Positions 1 through 7,815 of a DNA stretch of 47,739 nucleotides are shown here, piece after piece; position 1 is the stretch's first letter, and each line of letters starts with the position of its first letter. Source of the stretch: a virus; the IMG/VR virus record IMGVR_UViG_3300042480_000092, positions 1-47,739 of that record; one strand, 5' to 3'. The translations under genes and the position numbers were made by a program. The notes beneath the pieces were generated by a model that worked only from the letters and a program-made list of their open reading frames with translations, was not told the origin of the DNA and searched no databases.

Positions 1-206
1 TACAGGCTCACTTGTATGAATTCAACGGTGAAGTAGAGATAGAAGGAACATTCAGTAGCAGCCTCACAGACTGGTATCCTATACGTTCAGAAGAATATCT
101 TGAGACTACTGAAACAGTGGGTTACACGATTAAAGGTTATCACCCATTTATCAGAATGGTATTCACTAGCAACACCGGGGTGGTATCAAACATTTTGGCA
201 AGATGA
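1..206 (+). CDS. C-terminal end of an unknown phage protein (cut by window edge)
   Basis: An open frame enters from the left edge and stops with TGA at 204-206. It encodes about 67 residues, including the stretches DWYPI, GYTIKGYHPFIR and GVVSNILAR. An in-frame TTG at 12 is available but has no ribosome site, and the frame stays open upstream of it, so I read this as the tail of a longer gene. The short aromatic and Gly-rich strands suggest a beta-rich structural protein, but I do not recognise the family. The next gene begins 49 bases downstream with its own promoter. Confidence 0.5.
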   Translation, partial: QAHLYEFNGEVEIEGTFSSSLTDWYPIRSEEYLETTETVGYTIKGYHPFIRMVFTSNTGVVSNILAR

Positions 207-220
207 TTTGCCGATACGCT

Positions 221-248
221 TTGTTTTTACGTAGCAAGGTGTTATAAT
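221..248 (+). promoter_or_regulatory. Extended -10 sigma70-type promoter for the primase gene
   Basis: TATAAT at 243-248 is preceded by TG at 240-241, giving a full extended -10 (TGnTATAAT). A poor -35 (TTGTTT, 221-226) lies 16 bases upstream. Six bases separate the -10 from the GTG at 255, so the predicted transcription start falls on the start codon. No Shine-Dalgarno sequence precedes GTG, which fits a leaderless early mRNA. Confidence 0.6.
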
Positions 249-254
249 TACAAT

Positions 255-1226
255 GTGTTTGATATACTTCAAATAGTTCCAGGAAAGAAAAGACTATCAC
301 AAAGCGGTTGGCATAGTTTCAACGCTGTGTGTTGCCACTACCGAGGTCATGGTGCTGACAAGCGCGGCCGCGGTGGCATACACATGGATAGTGATAACTG
401 GAGTTATCATTGTTTTAATTGTGGATTCAAATGTGGGTTTATGTTGGGTAAACAACTCACTAAGAACACTCGCCAGTTACTGGCGTGGTGCGGCATGGAT
501 CCAGATGATATTAATAAGTATAGCCTAGAAAGTTTGCAACACAAAGACTTGCTAGATTTTGTAAAGGCTAAACGCGAAAAGAAGAAAATTAAATTCAAAG
601 AGATGGATTTGCCTGATGCAGAAGTTATCGATTCTGAAAATCCTAAACACCAAGTTTATGTAGATTATCTACGAGGTCGTAAGATAGATATAAGTAGATA
701 TCCTTTCATGTGTACTCCGGATGAAGAAGGTAGGCAAGCCAATCGTATCATCATACCCTTCACTTTTGAAAATAAAATAGTGGGTCACACTAGCAGGTTC
801 TTAGATGATCGAAAACCTAAATTTATCAGCGAACAACAGAGTGGTTATCTATTTGGTTATGATTTGCAGAAGCCAGAATGGCAAGTATGTATTGTAGTTG
901 AGGGTATATTTGATGCATTGAGTATAGATGGTTGCGCATTGACTACTAATGGTATCAACGAAGAACAGGCAGAGATATTGAGACGTTTGAATAGAAAGAT
1001 CATAGTAGTTCCAGATCAAGATAAGAGTGGTATGGATGTGATCAATCGCGCACTTGATTTTGGTTTTCAAGTTAGCATGCCTAATTGGGAACCGGGAATC
1101 AAAGACGTAAACGATGCAGTAATAAAATATGGCAAACTCGCTACATTACTAAGTATCTTGCAATCAGCGACTAATAGCAAAATAAAATTAGAGATTAAGA
1201 GGAAACAACTTGATAAACGACTATAA
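255..1226 (+). CDS. 61: DNA primase, T4 gp61-like
   Basis: Primase that makes RNA primers for lagging-strand replication in complex with the gp41 helicase. The N-terminus has a zinc-binding set: Cys26, Cys27 and His28 with Cys53 and Cys56 (CFNC). A TOPRIM catalytic core follows, with VVEGIFDAL near residue 214 (catalytic Glu) and VVPDQDKSG near residue 251 (the DxD pair). The length, 323 residues, is close to T4 gp61 (342). The start is GTG: the nearby ATG at 253 is in another frame and soon hits a stop. The 3' end overlaps the helicase start by 17 bases, the expected primase-helicase coupling. Zinc site, TOPRIM core and gp41 neighbour together make the call firm. Confidence 0.9.
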   Translation: MFDILQIVPGKKRLSQSGWHSFNAVCCHYRGHGADKRGRGGIHMDSDNWSYHCFNCGFKCGFMLGKQLTKNTRQLLAWCGMDPDDINKYSLESLQHKDLLDFVKAKREKKKIKFKEMDLPDAEVIDSENPKHQVYVDYLRGRKIDISRYPFMCTPDEEGRQANRIIIPFTFENKIVGHTSRFLDDRKPKFISEQQSGYLFGYDLQKPEWQVCIVVEGIFDALSIDGCALTTNGINEEQAEILRRLNRKIIVVPDQDKSGMDVINRALDFGFQVSMPNWEPGIKDVNDAVIKYGKLATLLSILQSATNSKIKLEIKRKQLDKRL

Positions 1227-2631
1227 CATTGATGTACAGACATTGTTTCTGAGAATGATGGTCACGAACGCAGAACTTTATACTCGCGTGATGAACATCA
1301 TGAATGCAGAAAACTTTGATCGTAGATTGCGACCGGTTGCAGAGTTCATAATAGATCATACTAAAAAATATAATGTCATGCCAGATCCTATACAGATTAA
1401 GGCAACGACTGATGTATCTACTGAACGATTAGAGGAACTTGACGAAGGACATTATGATTGGTTCTTAGAAGAATTCGAAGCATTCACTAAGCGACAAGAA
1501 CTTGAGAGGGCTATTCTTAAGAGTGCAGACTTACTTGAGAAGGGCGAATATGGACCTGTAGAGAAACTGATCAAAGAAGCAGTTCAGATTTCTCTACAGA
1601 AGGATTTAGGTACTGATTACTTTGCTGATCCTCGTAGTAGATTGATGGCACTAAAATCTAATAACGGTCAAAACAGCACAGGTTGGCCTATACTTGATCA
1701 GAAATTGTATGGTGGTTTCAATCGAGGTGAACTGCAAATCTTTGCAGGTGGATCAGGTTCTGGTAAGAGTTTGATCATGCAAAATCTTGCAGTTAATTGG
1801 GCACAAGCGGGACTTAGCGGAGTATACGTCACACTTGAATTGAGTGAAGGATTGTGTTCAATGCGTATTGATAGTATGATGACTGACACTAGTAGTCGCG
1901 AGATTTTTAAAGATATTGATAATGTTGAGATGAAAGTCAAGATGGTTGCTAAGAAGTCTGGTAACTTGCGCATCAAATATATGCCAGCACAAAGCAACGT
2001 CAATGATATCAGAGCATATGTCAAGGAATTACAGATACAGACAGGCATGAAGGTTGACTTCTTGTGTATCGACTATCTTGATTTGATCATGCCAGTCAGC
2101 GCAAAAGTAAGTCCAAGCGACTTGTTCGTAAAGGATAAGTATGTATCTGAAGAACTTAGAAATCTAGCAAAGGAATTAAATGTCTTATTCGTCACAGCAT
2201 CACAACTTAACAGATCAGCCGTTGAAGAGATCGAATTTGATCACAGTCATATCTCAGGTGGTATTAGTAAGATTAATACTGCGGACAATGTTTTTGGTAT
2301 CTTTACTAGCCGTAGTATGCGTGAGCGTGGACTTTATCAGATTCAATTGATGAAGACACGTAGTAGTTCCGGGGTAGGTCAAAAAATCGAACTCAAATTT
2401 GACGTAGAAACATTACGAATCACAGATGACGGATCCGATGATTCCTATAAGGTTCAGCCCTCAGGAGCGCAGTTAATGCAGAAAATCAAGACTACTAGCG
2501 AAGTAGGAACTACTCAGACTGCCGAGAAAACTGATCCTATAACAGGGGAGATAACTCCTGATTCAGGTAAGGTTGTACCCGACGTACAGAGCGCAAAACT
2601 CAAGAGTTTATTGGCGTCACTTAAGAAATAA
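1210..2631 (+). CDS. 41: Replicative DNA helicase, T4 gp41-like (DnaB family)
   Basis: Hexameric 5'-3' replicative helicase that unwinds the fork and partners the primase encoded just upstream. It has 473 residues (T4 gp41 is about 475). The N-terminal helical domain is followed by a RecA-type ATPase core. Walker A is GGSGSGKS near residues 180-187 and Walker B is FLCIDYLDL near 283. A sensor-like VTASQLNRSA and the motif HISGGISKINTADN lie further on, as expected for DnaB-type helicases. The start is TTG at 1210, preceded by AAGAGGAAA. The next ATG lies about 15 codons inside, so TTG is preferred. The last 60 residues are low-complexity and polar, probably a flexible tail. Confidence 0.92.
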   Translation: MINDYNIDVQTLFLRMMVTNAELYTRVMNIMNAENFDRRLRPVAEFIIDHTKKYNVMPDPIQIKATTDVSTERLEELDEGHYDWFLEEFEAFTKRQELERAILKSADLLEKGEYGPVEKLIKEAVQISLQKDLGTDYFADPRSRLMALKSNNGQNSTGWPILDQKLYGGFNRGELQIFAGGSGSGKSLIMQNLAVNWAQAGLSGVYVTLELSEGLCSMRIDSMMTDTSSREIFKDIDNVEMKVKMVAKKSGNLRIKYMPAQSNVNDIRAYVKELQIQTGMKVDFLCIDYLDLIMPVSAKVSPSDLFVKDKYVSEELRNLAKELNVLFVTASQLNRSAVEEIEFDHSHISGGISKINTADNVFGIFTSRSMRERGLYQIQLMKTRSSSGVGQKIELKFDVETLRITDDGSDDSYKVQPSGAQLMQKIKTTSEVGTTQTAEKTDPITGEITPDSGKVVPDVQSAKLKSLLASLKK

Positions 2632-2645
2632 AAGATCCTATTCCA

Positions 2646-2653
2646 GATAAATA
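2646..2653 (+). promoter_or_regulatory. T4-type late promoter box GATAAATA
   Basis: The GATAAATA octamer has the T4 late box at positions 2-8. The predicted +1 is near 2659, just ahead of the AAGGAAAG ribosome site of the gene at 2670. It marks the switch from early replication genes to the head-protein cluster. TTCC (2641-2644) could pair weakly with GGAA (2660-2663) across the box. Confidence 0.6.
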
Positions 2654-2669
2654 CTGTAAGGAAAGAACT

Positions 2670-2918
2670 ATGCAAAAGCGTACCCGTAGCCTTCTAGAAG
2701 AACTGGAATTGATCGGTAATAACCGTGATATGAATCACATCATTGAGAGCAGGGCTCACAATGTTATTACCAGTGCCATTAATCTATTAGAATTAATCAA
2801 TCGTCAATACTCCCCAGACAAAGCCGAAGTACTTGAGAAAAAACTATTAAGTGCTATCAAGGGCAAGGACGCGGCAAGGTTCGCTAAGTCACTGAGGAAG
2901 AAAGATGAGAATCAATGA
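2670..2918 (+). CDS. Small conserved-type phage protein, unknown function
   Basis: 82 residues, strongly helical and charged (LLEELELIGNNRD near the start; a Lys/Arg-rich C-terminus ending RKKDENQ). No enzyme motif, signal peptide or membrane segment is seen. It has a good ribosome site (AAGGAAAG) and its own late box, and its last codons overlap the next head-type gene by 14 bases. This suggests a late protein made together with the head-targeted protein that follows. I do not recognise the family. Confidence 0.7.
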   Translation: MQKRTRSLLEELELIGNNRDMNHIIESRAHNVITSAINLLELINRQYSPDKAEVLEKKLLSAIKGKDAARFAKSLRKKDENQ

Positions 2919-4122
2919 GTTAAATACGTTCCAGAATCTCGCTAGAGGTCTGGCCGGTACAGTCGCATCAGCGCAAGGTACTAATACACAAGGTGTAGGT
3001 AGTGCTATGGCAAGAGCCAAGAAGTCAGGATTAAGTGCAGAAGATCAACTGGCACAGGATACATTCGTACAAAAATTCGTTAGTAGAGGTGCTAATGCGT
3101 TAAACACTGCTATTCAGCAGGGACTGGTAGACGTTGATTCAACTGATTTAGGAGCCGGTAATGCAACAGCACAACCCACTACGCCGAGCGCAGGAACAAC
3201 ACCTAGCGCACCTCAAGCAGGAGGAACAGCAACACAAGCCCCCGGTACTGCCGCAGGTGCCCAACCCGGTGCCGCCCCGCCAGTAAAGGCTGTACAGCCC
3301 GGAGGTAAAGCACCCGGTAATCAAGCAGTACCTACTGGTCAAAAGCAGGGAGCAGCCAAGCCAGAAATTGATGTCAATGTAGATAAGATTGTTAGCGCAA
3401 TGAGAAAGTTACAGCCAGCCGGAACTAAACCGCTTCCTCCAACATCAAAAATAGCACAAGAAATTACTAAGGATCTTGCAAATGTTGCCCTTAATAAGGA
3501 TTACTTGATACGTGTAGGCGACAAGATTCTTAAGTTAGACAACGCTGGTTACGATGTTAAAAACTTGCACCAGCAGTTCATGGGTCAATATGCTAAGGGA
3601 AATAAGCAAAAAACTATTAGCGAAGATAGACTAGAAGAGATTTACAATAAGTTAACGTCAGTAGAAAGATTTAGAAACGCATTGAAGAAATCAGGATATG
3701 ATCCTGATCTAGCGGTCAAGCGCATAGAGGCATTGATCGCAAAACAAAAGAAAGAAAGAGAAGATAGAGATAAGTTCTTAAGAACTAATGAAGGTATCAT
3801 GGATAAGATCAAGGGCGTGTTTAAGCGTCCGGGTCAACCAGCAGCCGCAAGCACTGCCCCAGCACAAGGCGCAGCACCGGCAGCAGGTCAACCAGCAGCA
3901 CCATCAGGTAAACCTAGCCTAGGCGCATGGTTCCGCGATAATTTCATGAAGGGCTTCTTGAGAGGGATCAATTTAGGATCCTCACAGCAACAGGTTGATG
4001 ACATACTAAAACGTATGCCACAAAGTTTAAAGGGTAAAACCTTGAACAAAGACTTGACTGATATAGCACAAATTGCTTGGGCTGTTTCAGACCAAGGTAG
4101 AAAACAAGACACTCAACCTTAA
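2905..4122 (+). CDS. Ala/Pro/Gln-rich putative internal head protein with capsid-targeting N-terminus
   Basis: 405 residues. It begins MRINEL, in which INE matches the (I/L)xE cleavage rule of the T4 gp21 prohead protease; T4 capsid-targeting peptides have this form. Two low-complexity linkers rich in Ala, Pro, Gly, Gln and Thr (about residues 90-150 and 310-335) flank a helical charged core (about 155-300), and a second folded segment follows (about 340-395). No catalytic motif is visible. The start at 2905 follows a GAGGAAG ribosome site. The N-terminus and neighbours suggest a protein carried into the prohead, but this is inference; the linkers would also suit a tail or scaffold protein. 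Confidence 0.6.
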   Translation: MRINELNTFQNLARGLAGTVASAQGTNTQGVGSAMARAKKSGLSAEDQLAQDTFVQKFVSRGANALNTAIQQGLVDVDSTDLGAGNATAQPTTPSAGTTPSAPQAGGTATQAPGTAAGAQPGAAPPVKAVQPGGKAPGNQAVPTGQKQGAAKPEIDVNVDKIVSAMRKLQPAGTKPLPPTSKIAQEITKDLANVALNKDYLIRVGDKILKLDNAGYDVKNLHQQFMGQYAKGNKQKTISEDRLEEIYNKLTSVERFRNALKKSGYDPDLAVKRIEALIAKQKKEREDRDKFLRTNEGIMDKIKGVFKRPGQPAAASTAPAQGAAPAAGQPAAPSGKPSLGAWFRDNFMKGFLRGINLGSSQQQVDDILKRMPQSLKGKTLNKDLTDIAQIAWAVSDQGRKQDTQP

Positions 4123-4123
4123 A

Positions 4124-5296
4124 ATGAATTTCAATAACGAACAAGAATTCTTTCAGCATATTCGTGAAAGGATGCGTCAATTTGATCAGGATGCTTTGCG
4201 CCTAAAAGAAGGCAAGGGGCACCTCGATCATCCAGAAGATTTAGTAGTATTAGGAGACGTTGCGGGTGCAAATCAAGCAGTTAATTCTATATTGGCTACT
4301 GCTAAGAATCCTAAAACAATCACTATTAAATGGGATGGGTATCCAGCGTTGATATTCGGTCATGGTCCAGACGGCAAATTCAGCATTATGGACAAACACA
4401 TGTTTAATAAGAAAGACATGTCAGGTCGCAACGTACACAGCGCAGAAGAATTTATAGAATACGATAGAGCGAGGGGGGTGGATCGCGGTGAACTTAATAC
4501 TCTCATTACAAACATATGGCCCGGTCTTGAAAAAGCAAGTCAAGGAACTAAGGGCTACTACTGGGGCGACTTGCTCTTCGGCAAACCTTTACAAGATCAA
4601 AAAGGTCTGTATAAGTTTAAAGCGAACCCTAACGGTATAGCGTATACAGTAGATGTCGATAGCGATATAGGTAAATTGATCACAGGTAAGACTGCGGGTA
4701 TTGCTGTGCATCAGTTTATACCTGCTAATGCCGCTACTACAGATGAATCAACACCATTGAATGGAACGATAGGGCAATTAAAGAATGATAGCGATGTCGC
4801 TATCATTCCTAGTGCTATGCCTATAGTTCCTAATGTAAAGTTAGATCAAGGCTTAGTCAATGACGCTAAGGCTGCTATACGTCAACATGGTCCTGCTGTG
4901 CAAAAACTAATGCAAGCACCGCAGGCTAGAAATACATTCAATCAACTATTCACTACATATATCAATAAGAAAATCGTCTCGGGCGATCTAAATGACATGG
5001 CTTCTGGATTCATGGATTATTTTGAGACTAGACCCATGACTCCTACTATGAAGCAAAAACTATCAGATCATATCAATGCTAACAAAGCAGGGGTGCAGGG
5101 TCTGTTTAGCATATGGGTGGCTATCTATAATCTTAAGAATCAAGTCGTACAACAACTAGCACAGCAAGCAGAACAAAGCCCCGTCAAAGGCTATCTACAG
5201 AGTGGCCAGCAAAGTCAAGAAGGTTTTGTGTCAAATGGTTTGAAATTTGTAGATAGAATGGGCTTCAGCCGTCAAAATCTTGCTGGCCAACGCTAG
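4124..5296 (+). CDS. KWDG-motif protein, predicted RNA/DNA-ligase-like nucleotidyltransferase (DUF6267-like)
   Basis: 390 residues from the ATG two bases after the previous stop; a longer frame opens upstream but lies inside the preceding gene. The segment TITIKWDGYPALIFG places Lys69-x-Asp71-Gly72 where covalent nucleotidyltransferases carry motif I (KxDG). Later segments, YYWGDLLFG (about 145-153), YKFKANPNGIAYTVD (about 163-177) and GIAVHQF (about 192-198), resemble the GEL and beta-strand motifs of ligases and the pattern I remember for viral DUF6267 proteins. The C-terminal third is helical and Gln-rich. If active, it would adenylylate Lys69 and act on nucleic acid ends. Its place among late head genes is odd for a repair enzyme. 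Confidence 0.55.
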   Translation: MNFNNEQEFFQHIRERMRQFDQDALRLKEGKGHLDHPEDLVVLGDVAGANQAVNSILATAKNPKTITIKWDGYPALIFGHGPDGKFSIMDKHMFNKKDMSGRNVHSAEEFIEYDRARGVDRGELNTLITNIWPGLEKASQGTKGYYWGDLLFGKPLQDQKGLYKFKANPNGIAYTVDVDSDIGKLITGKTAGIAVHQFIPANAATTDESTPLNGTIGQLKNDSDVAIIPSAMPIVPNVKLDQGLVNDAKAAIRQHGPAVQKLMQAPQARNTFNQLFTTYINKKIVSGDLNDMASGFMDYFETRPMTPTMKQKLSDHINANKAGVQGLFSIWVAIYNLKNQVVQQLAQQAEQSPVKGYLQSGQQSQEGFVSNGLKFVDRMGFSRQNLAGQR

Positions 5297-5322
5297 CCAA
5301 ACCAACATTTTTTTGTGCCAGG

Positions 5323-5330
5323 CATAAATA
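5323..5330 (+). promoter_or_regulatory. T4-type late promoter box CATAAATA
   Basis: CATAAATA with predicted +1 near 5336. It drives the monocistronic gene at 5374, which is closed by a strong terminator. Confidence 0.7.
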
Positions 5331-5336
5331 ATAGTA

Positions 5337-5353
5337 TGAGACAGTAGGTCTCA
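5337..5353 (+). promoter_or_regulatory. 5' leader hairpin of late mRNA
   Basis: TGAGAC (5337-5342) pairs perfectly with GTCTCA (5348-5353) around the loop AGTAG. The stem begins about one base after the predicted late transcription start. It is followed by CATTAGGAGATTTTAAA and the start codon, so the ribosome site (AGGAG) is left free. A 5'-terminal hairpin of this kind would be expected to protect the mRNA. Confidence 0.6.
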
Positions 5354-5373
5354 CAACATTAGGAGATTTTAAA

Positions 5374-5754
5374 ATGGCACAATTTACAAGAGTTAATGGT
5401 GATCTTAAGCCAGTTCTATGGTTAGATCAGCCAGATTACACAAATTCAGGCGTTAACGCAGTTTCTTCAGCCTTGACAGTTCAGCCACAAGGTCCAAAGT
5501 TGGACTTCTTCACTGCAACTGCAAACGGTGCTTTGACAACTACACAAGTTAACTCAGCAATTCAAGCGATTCAGCAATTAGCAACTATCCACATCTATGA
5601 GTATACAGACGCAGCTAACGACACATTAGCATTCGCTATATACCCAACTGGTGCATGGACACCTGCTGCTCTAGTATTAGCACTAGAGAACGCAGATGGT
5701 CCCGCTTGGGCAAATGCTGTAACTGTAGCATCATCAGCAACTTTCACTAACTAA
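5374..5754 (+). CDS. Putative abundant virion protein
   Basis: 126 residues, rich in Ala, Thr, Val and Asn, with predicted beta strands (GPKLDFFTAT, TIHIYEYTDA, LAFAIYPTG) and a helix around VNSAIQAIQQLA. No known enzyme motif is present. It has an individual late box, a 5' leader hairpin, an ideal AGGAG ribosome site and a rho-independent terminator immediately after. That arrangement suits a monocistronic, highly expressed structural or decoration protein. I do not recognise a T4 counterpart; Soc- or Hoc-type decoration is possible but unsupported by sequence. Confidence 0.65.
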   Translation: MAQFTRVNGDLKPVLWLDQPDYTNSGVNAVSSALTVQPQGPKLDFFTATANGALTTTQVNSAIQAIQQLATIHIYEYTDAANDTLAFAIYPTGAWTPAALVLALENADGPAWANAVTVASSATFTN

Positions 5755-5780
5755 TCATTAGTTTAAGTTAACAAACAAAG

Positions 5781-5811
5781 GACCCGAGATTTATTCTCGG
5801 GTCTTTTTTTT
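5781..5811 (+). terminator. Rho-independent terminator
   Basis: GACCCGAGA (5781-5789) and TCTCGGGTC (5795-5803) form a perfect 9-bp stem with a 5-base loop, followed by eight T residues. It ends the gene at 5374. A late box (5814-5821) starts almost directly after the T-tract. Confidence 0.92.
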
Positions 5812-5813
5812 GC

Positions 5814-5821
5814 CTTAAATA
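5814..5821 (+). promoter_or_regulatory. Late promoter box (CTTAAATA) placed for a leaderless start
   Basis: CTTAAATA begins 13 bases before the ATG at 5827. In T4 the late box spans about -13 to -6, so the predicted +1 coincides with the A of this ATG. No Shine-Dalgarno sequence precedes the ATG; the T-tract of a terminator lies there instead. Confidence 0.5.
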
Positions 5822-5826
5822 ACAAC

Positions 5827-6279
5827 ATGCACAGGATTTCCTGCTATACGTTATTTGACATTACAAAGACAGGTGTATTGAATCGCGCAAGGCCGGGGGA
5901 TGATGTAAAAGATGTGAATGATTGGTATAGAAATCGCAACACACAATGCAATTTTGATACTATATTGCAAGTTATATCATTGCGAGCCCAGCCCGATGTC
6001 ATCAACGATCCTGTGCGGTTAGAGATTGATTTAGATAAAGAGTCATATTTCGGAACTATGCTACAAGAAGATATCAGAGTTCCTGTATGGAAGTTTGATT
6101 TTGAAGTACAGCATAATCGTGTGTTTGAAGATGGAATTTCTGATTTAGGATCATTATATAAAGATTGTGACGGGGTGCCCATGATTCAATGTGATAGTCA
6201 ATGGCACAAGTCAGGACAAAAACTTGATATAACTTTGGAAAAAAGGAACATATATTTTGTTAAATATGAATATGAATAA
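5827..6279 (+). CDS. Conserved-type T4-like phage protein, unknown function
   Basis: 150 residues beginning MHRISCYTLFDITKTGV. I believe this N-terminus recurs in hypothetical proteins of T4-like marine phages, but I cannot assign a function. The middle (VRLEIDLDKESYFGTML) is beta-rich and the C-terminus (KLDITLEKRNIYFVKYEYE) is strand-like. There are no membrane segments or catalytic motifs. It is separated from the preceding gene by a terminator and begins where a late mRNA is predicted to start. Its 3' end overlaps the next gene, so the two are probably co-translated. Confidence 0.7.
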   Translation: MHRISCYTLFDITKTGVLNRARPGDDVKDVNDWYRNRNTQCNFDTILQVISLRAQPDVINDPVRLEIDLDKESYFGTMLQEDIRVPVWKFDFEVQHNRVFEDGISDLGSLYKDCDGVPMIQCDSQWHKSGQKLDITLEKRNIYFVKYEYE

Positions 6280-6724
6280 GTCTTATCTAGCGAACAAGAT
6301 AAAGGACATGTTTATCGTCAAGGAGTATGACGGTAGTTATAACCTTTTTGGCACCTATATAATAAACCCTGAAAAGACCGGTATATTCAAGGTTGTCAAT
6401 ATGCTAGATCCATATGCAGAACAAATAGAATTTTCCACACTTAAATATGCAGTAACCTATTGTGTGTTTGAGAAGAATCGAAAAGATAAAGAGACCAAAA
6501 GACTTAAAGAATTAGATCGCTACATAGGCGGTTTAGAAGTATCTATAGCACAGCACAAAAAGCTGATGAATAGCAGGGATATTCCTGATAAGTTTATCTA
6601 TCTAGCAAAATTGTTAGAAGACCAACTTAGAAGGAAAAATGCTTTGAAAGAGATAGAAGCATATGCATCTATGTCCAAGCATATACAGACTAAAAAGTAT
6701 CAAGAATCTAAGGATGAAAAGTAA
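6257..6724 (+). CDS. Unknown phage protein with coiled-coil C-terminal half
   Basis: Up to 155 residues. The TTG at 6257 lies about 10 bases after AAAAGGAA, while ATGs at 6266 and 6272 are also possible starts; TTG has the best-placed ribosome site. The N-terminal part contains FIVKEYDGSYNLFGTYII, a compact beta-like domain. Residues from about 75 onward are Lys/Glu/Leu-rich (KDKETKRLKELDRYIGGLE) and probably form a coiled coil. It overlaps the preceding gene by 23 bases. It could be a small structural or assembly factor, but nothing in the sequence decides this. Confidence 0.65.
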   Translation: MLNMNMNKSYLANKIKDMFIVKEYDGSYNLFGTYIINPEKTGIFKVVNMLDPYAEQIEFSTLKYAVTYCVFEKNRKDKETKRLKELDRYIGGLEVSIAQHKKLMNSRDIPDKFIYLAKLLEDQLRRKNALKEIEAYASMSKHIQTKKYQESKDEK

Positions 6725-6733
6725 CAGATTCTT

Positions 6734-6741
6734 GATAAATA
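6734..6741 (+). promoter_or_regulatory. T4-type late promoter box GATAAATA
   Basis: GATAAATA with predicted +1 near 6747, twenty bases before the ATG at 6767. It serves the pair of putative head-targeted proteins at 6767 and 7476. Confidence 0.65.
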
Positions 6742-6766
6742 TAACTATTAATGTGGGATTTTAACC

Positions 6767-7474
6767 ATGAGACTCAATGAACTAGATAAAACAAACGTAG
6801 CAGAACAAGCCCTTAAGGCTAATTTCGATGTCAACCTTGACATGTCAAGATTGAATCGCGCACAAACTAAAGCCATGATGGAACGAGTATTCGGTCTCAT
6901 CAAAGAGGCTAAAGCAAGCCCTGATTTCTACAAGAATCATGCTAGCCCTTCATACATGAAATTAGTATTCATGGCTCAGGCACTTACTGAGCATTACAAG
7001 AATACTAAGGCTGCTAGAATAGTTGTTGAGAATGAAGAAGTCGAAAAATCACAGGTCATCTTGGCAGCACAAGATATGCTTGACAGCATTCAAAAGATGA
7101 TCGAAGAAGTTAACGACATGTTAGTTAAAGAACTACCTGCATTAGCAGATAGTATTCAATCAGAAATCGGTGTAGAACAGTCTGGTACATTCAACCAAGT
7201 AGCAAGCCAAGCCTTGACTACTTTGAATCAAACACTAAGCCAGACTAAGAGTGAGATGAAGAACGCCATGAATGCATTGACTGGCGTTGGTAGTCCAGAA
7301 GCACTAGGTGCACCTCCTGCAGGCGGTGAAGAAATGGCAGTGACTGACGTTGCAGCCACATCAGGTCCCGGCGGCGAAGAAGTAGTCGGTGCTGAAATGG
7401 GTGCTGAAGTTTCCCCGGACTTAGAAGAACCAGAATCTGAACCAGCAGGCGGAGTTGGTCGCGAGTTGAGGTAA
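6767..7474 (+). CDS. Putative prohead-targeted protein (MRLNEL N-terminus)
   Basis: 235 residues. It opens MRLNELDK; LNE fits the (I/L)xE rule for T4-type prohead protease. A long helical region (about 25-180: MSRLNRAQTKAMMERVFGL, AAQDMLDSIQKMIEEVNDML) is followed by an acidic low-complexity tail rich in Gly, Glu, Ala and Pro (about 180-235). It resembles prohead core and internal proteins in being helical, acidic and short-motif-led, but I recognise no exact T4 homologue. It is followed after one base by another protein with a similar N-terminus. Confidence 0.65.
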   Translation: MRLNELDKTNVAEQALKANFDVNLDMSRLNRAQTKAMMERVFGLIKEAKASPDFYKNHASPSYMKLVFMAQALTEHYKNTKAARIVVENEEVEKSQVILAAQDMLDSIQKMIEEVNDMLVKELPALADSIQSEIGVEQSGTFNQVASQALTTLNQTLSQTKSEMKNAMNALTGVGSPEALGAPPAGGEEMAVTDVAATSGPGGEEVVGAEMGAEVSPDLEEPESEPAGGVGRELR

Positions 7475-7475
7475 A

Positions 7476-7814
7476 ATGCACCTCTACGAGTTAGTCAATG
7501 ATCCTAAACTTGTTAAGTTGATTGCGGCAGTCGATCAACTTAACACCGCATTGGATAGCAAAAGAATTACAGATAATTGGACTATTGACAAACTTCTCAC
7601 ATATTTTAGAAAATTTGATCTAACGCTATCTAGAGACGATTTGTATTCTATGATACAAACGAAACCTCTTAAAAATGTAGTTAGCAATATCGAAGGTGAC
7701 ACTGTTGTGTTCAAAGGATTACCGCAACAACCACAACAGACTGAAGCACCTCCGCCCGAGCAGAGTCAAGAAGTAGTAGCACAAATGGCTAAATCAGCCA
7801 TGAATAAATCTTGA
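7476..7814 (+). CDS. Small putative prohead-targeted protein (MHLYEL N-terminus)
   Basis: 112 residues. It begins MHLYEL, again with a possible (I/L)xE cleavage site (LYE). A helical body (about 10-75) with WTIDKLLTYFRKFDLTLSR is followed by a Pro/Gln-rich tail (PQQPQQTEAPPPEQSQE). The start follows GAGGTAAA one base after the previous stop, so it is translationally coupled to the 235-residue protein upstream. The paired layout and similar N-termini suggest both go to the same place, most likely the prohead interior. Confidence 0.65.
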   Translation: MHLYELVNDPKLVKLIAAVDQLNTALDSKRITDNWTIDKLLTYFRKFDLTLSRDDLYSMIQTKPLKNVVSNIEGDTVVFKGLPQQPQQTEAPPPEQSQEVVAQMAKSAMNKS

Positions 7815-7815
7815 T

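Noticed and set aside
2641-2663. TTCC/GGAA pairing across the late box before the gene at 2670, as a third blocking hairpin
   Set aside because: Only four base pairs with a 15-base loop, too weak to claim although the layout resembles the two stronger cases.
4073-4123. Longer N-terminus for the KWDG protein
   Set aside because: It would overlap the end of the preceding gene, while the ATG at 4124 follows its stop directly.
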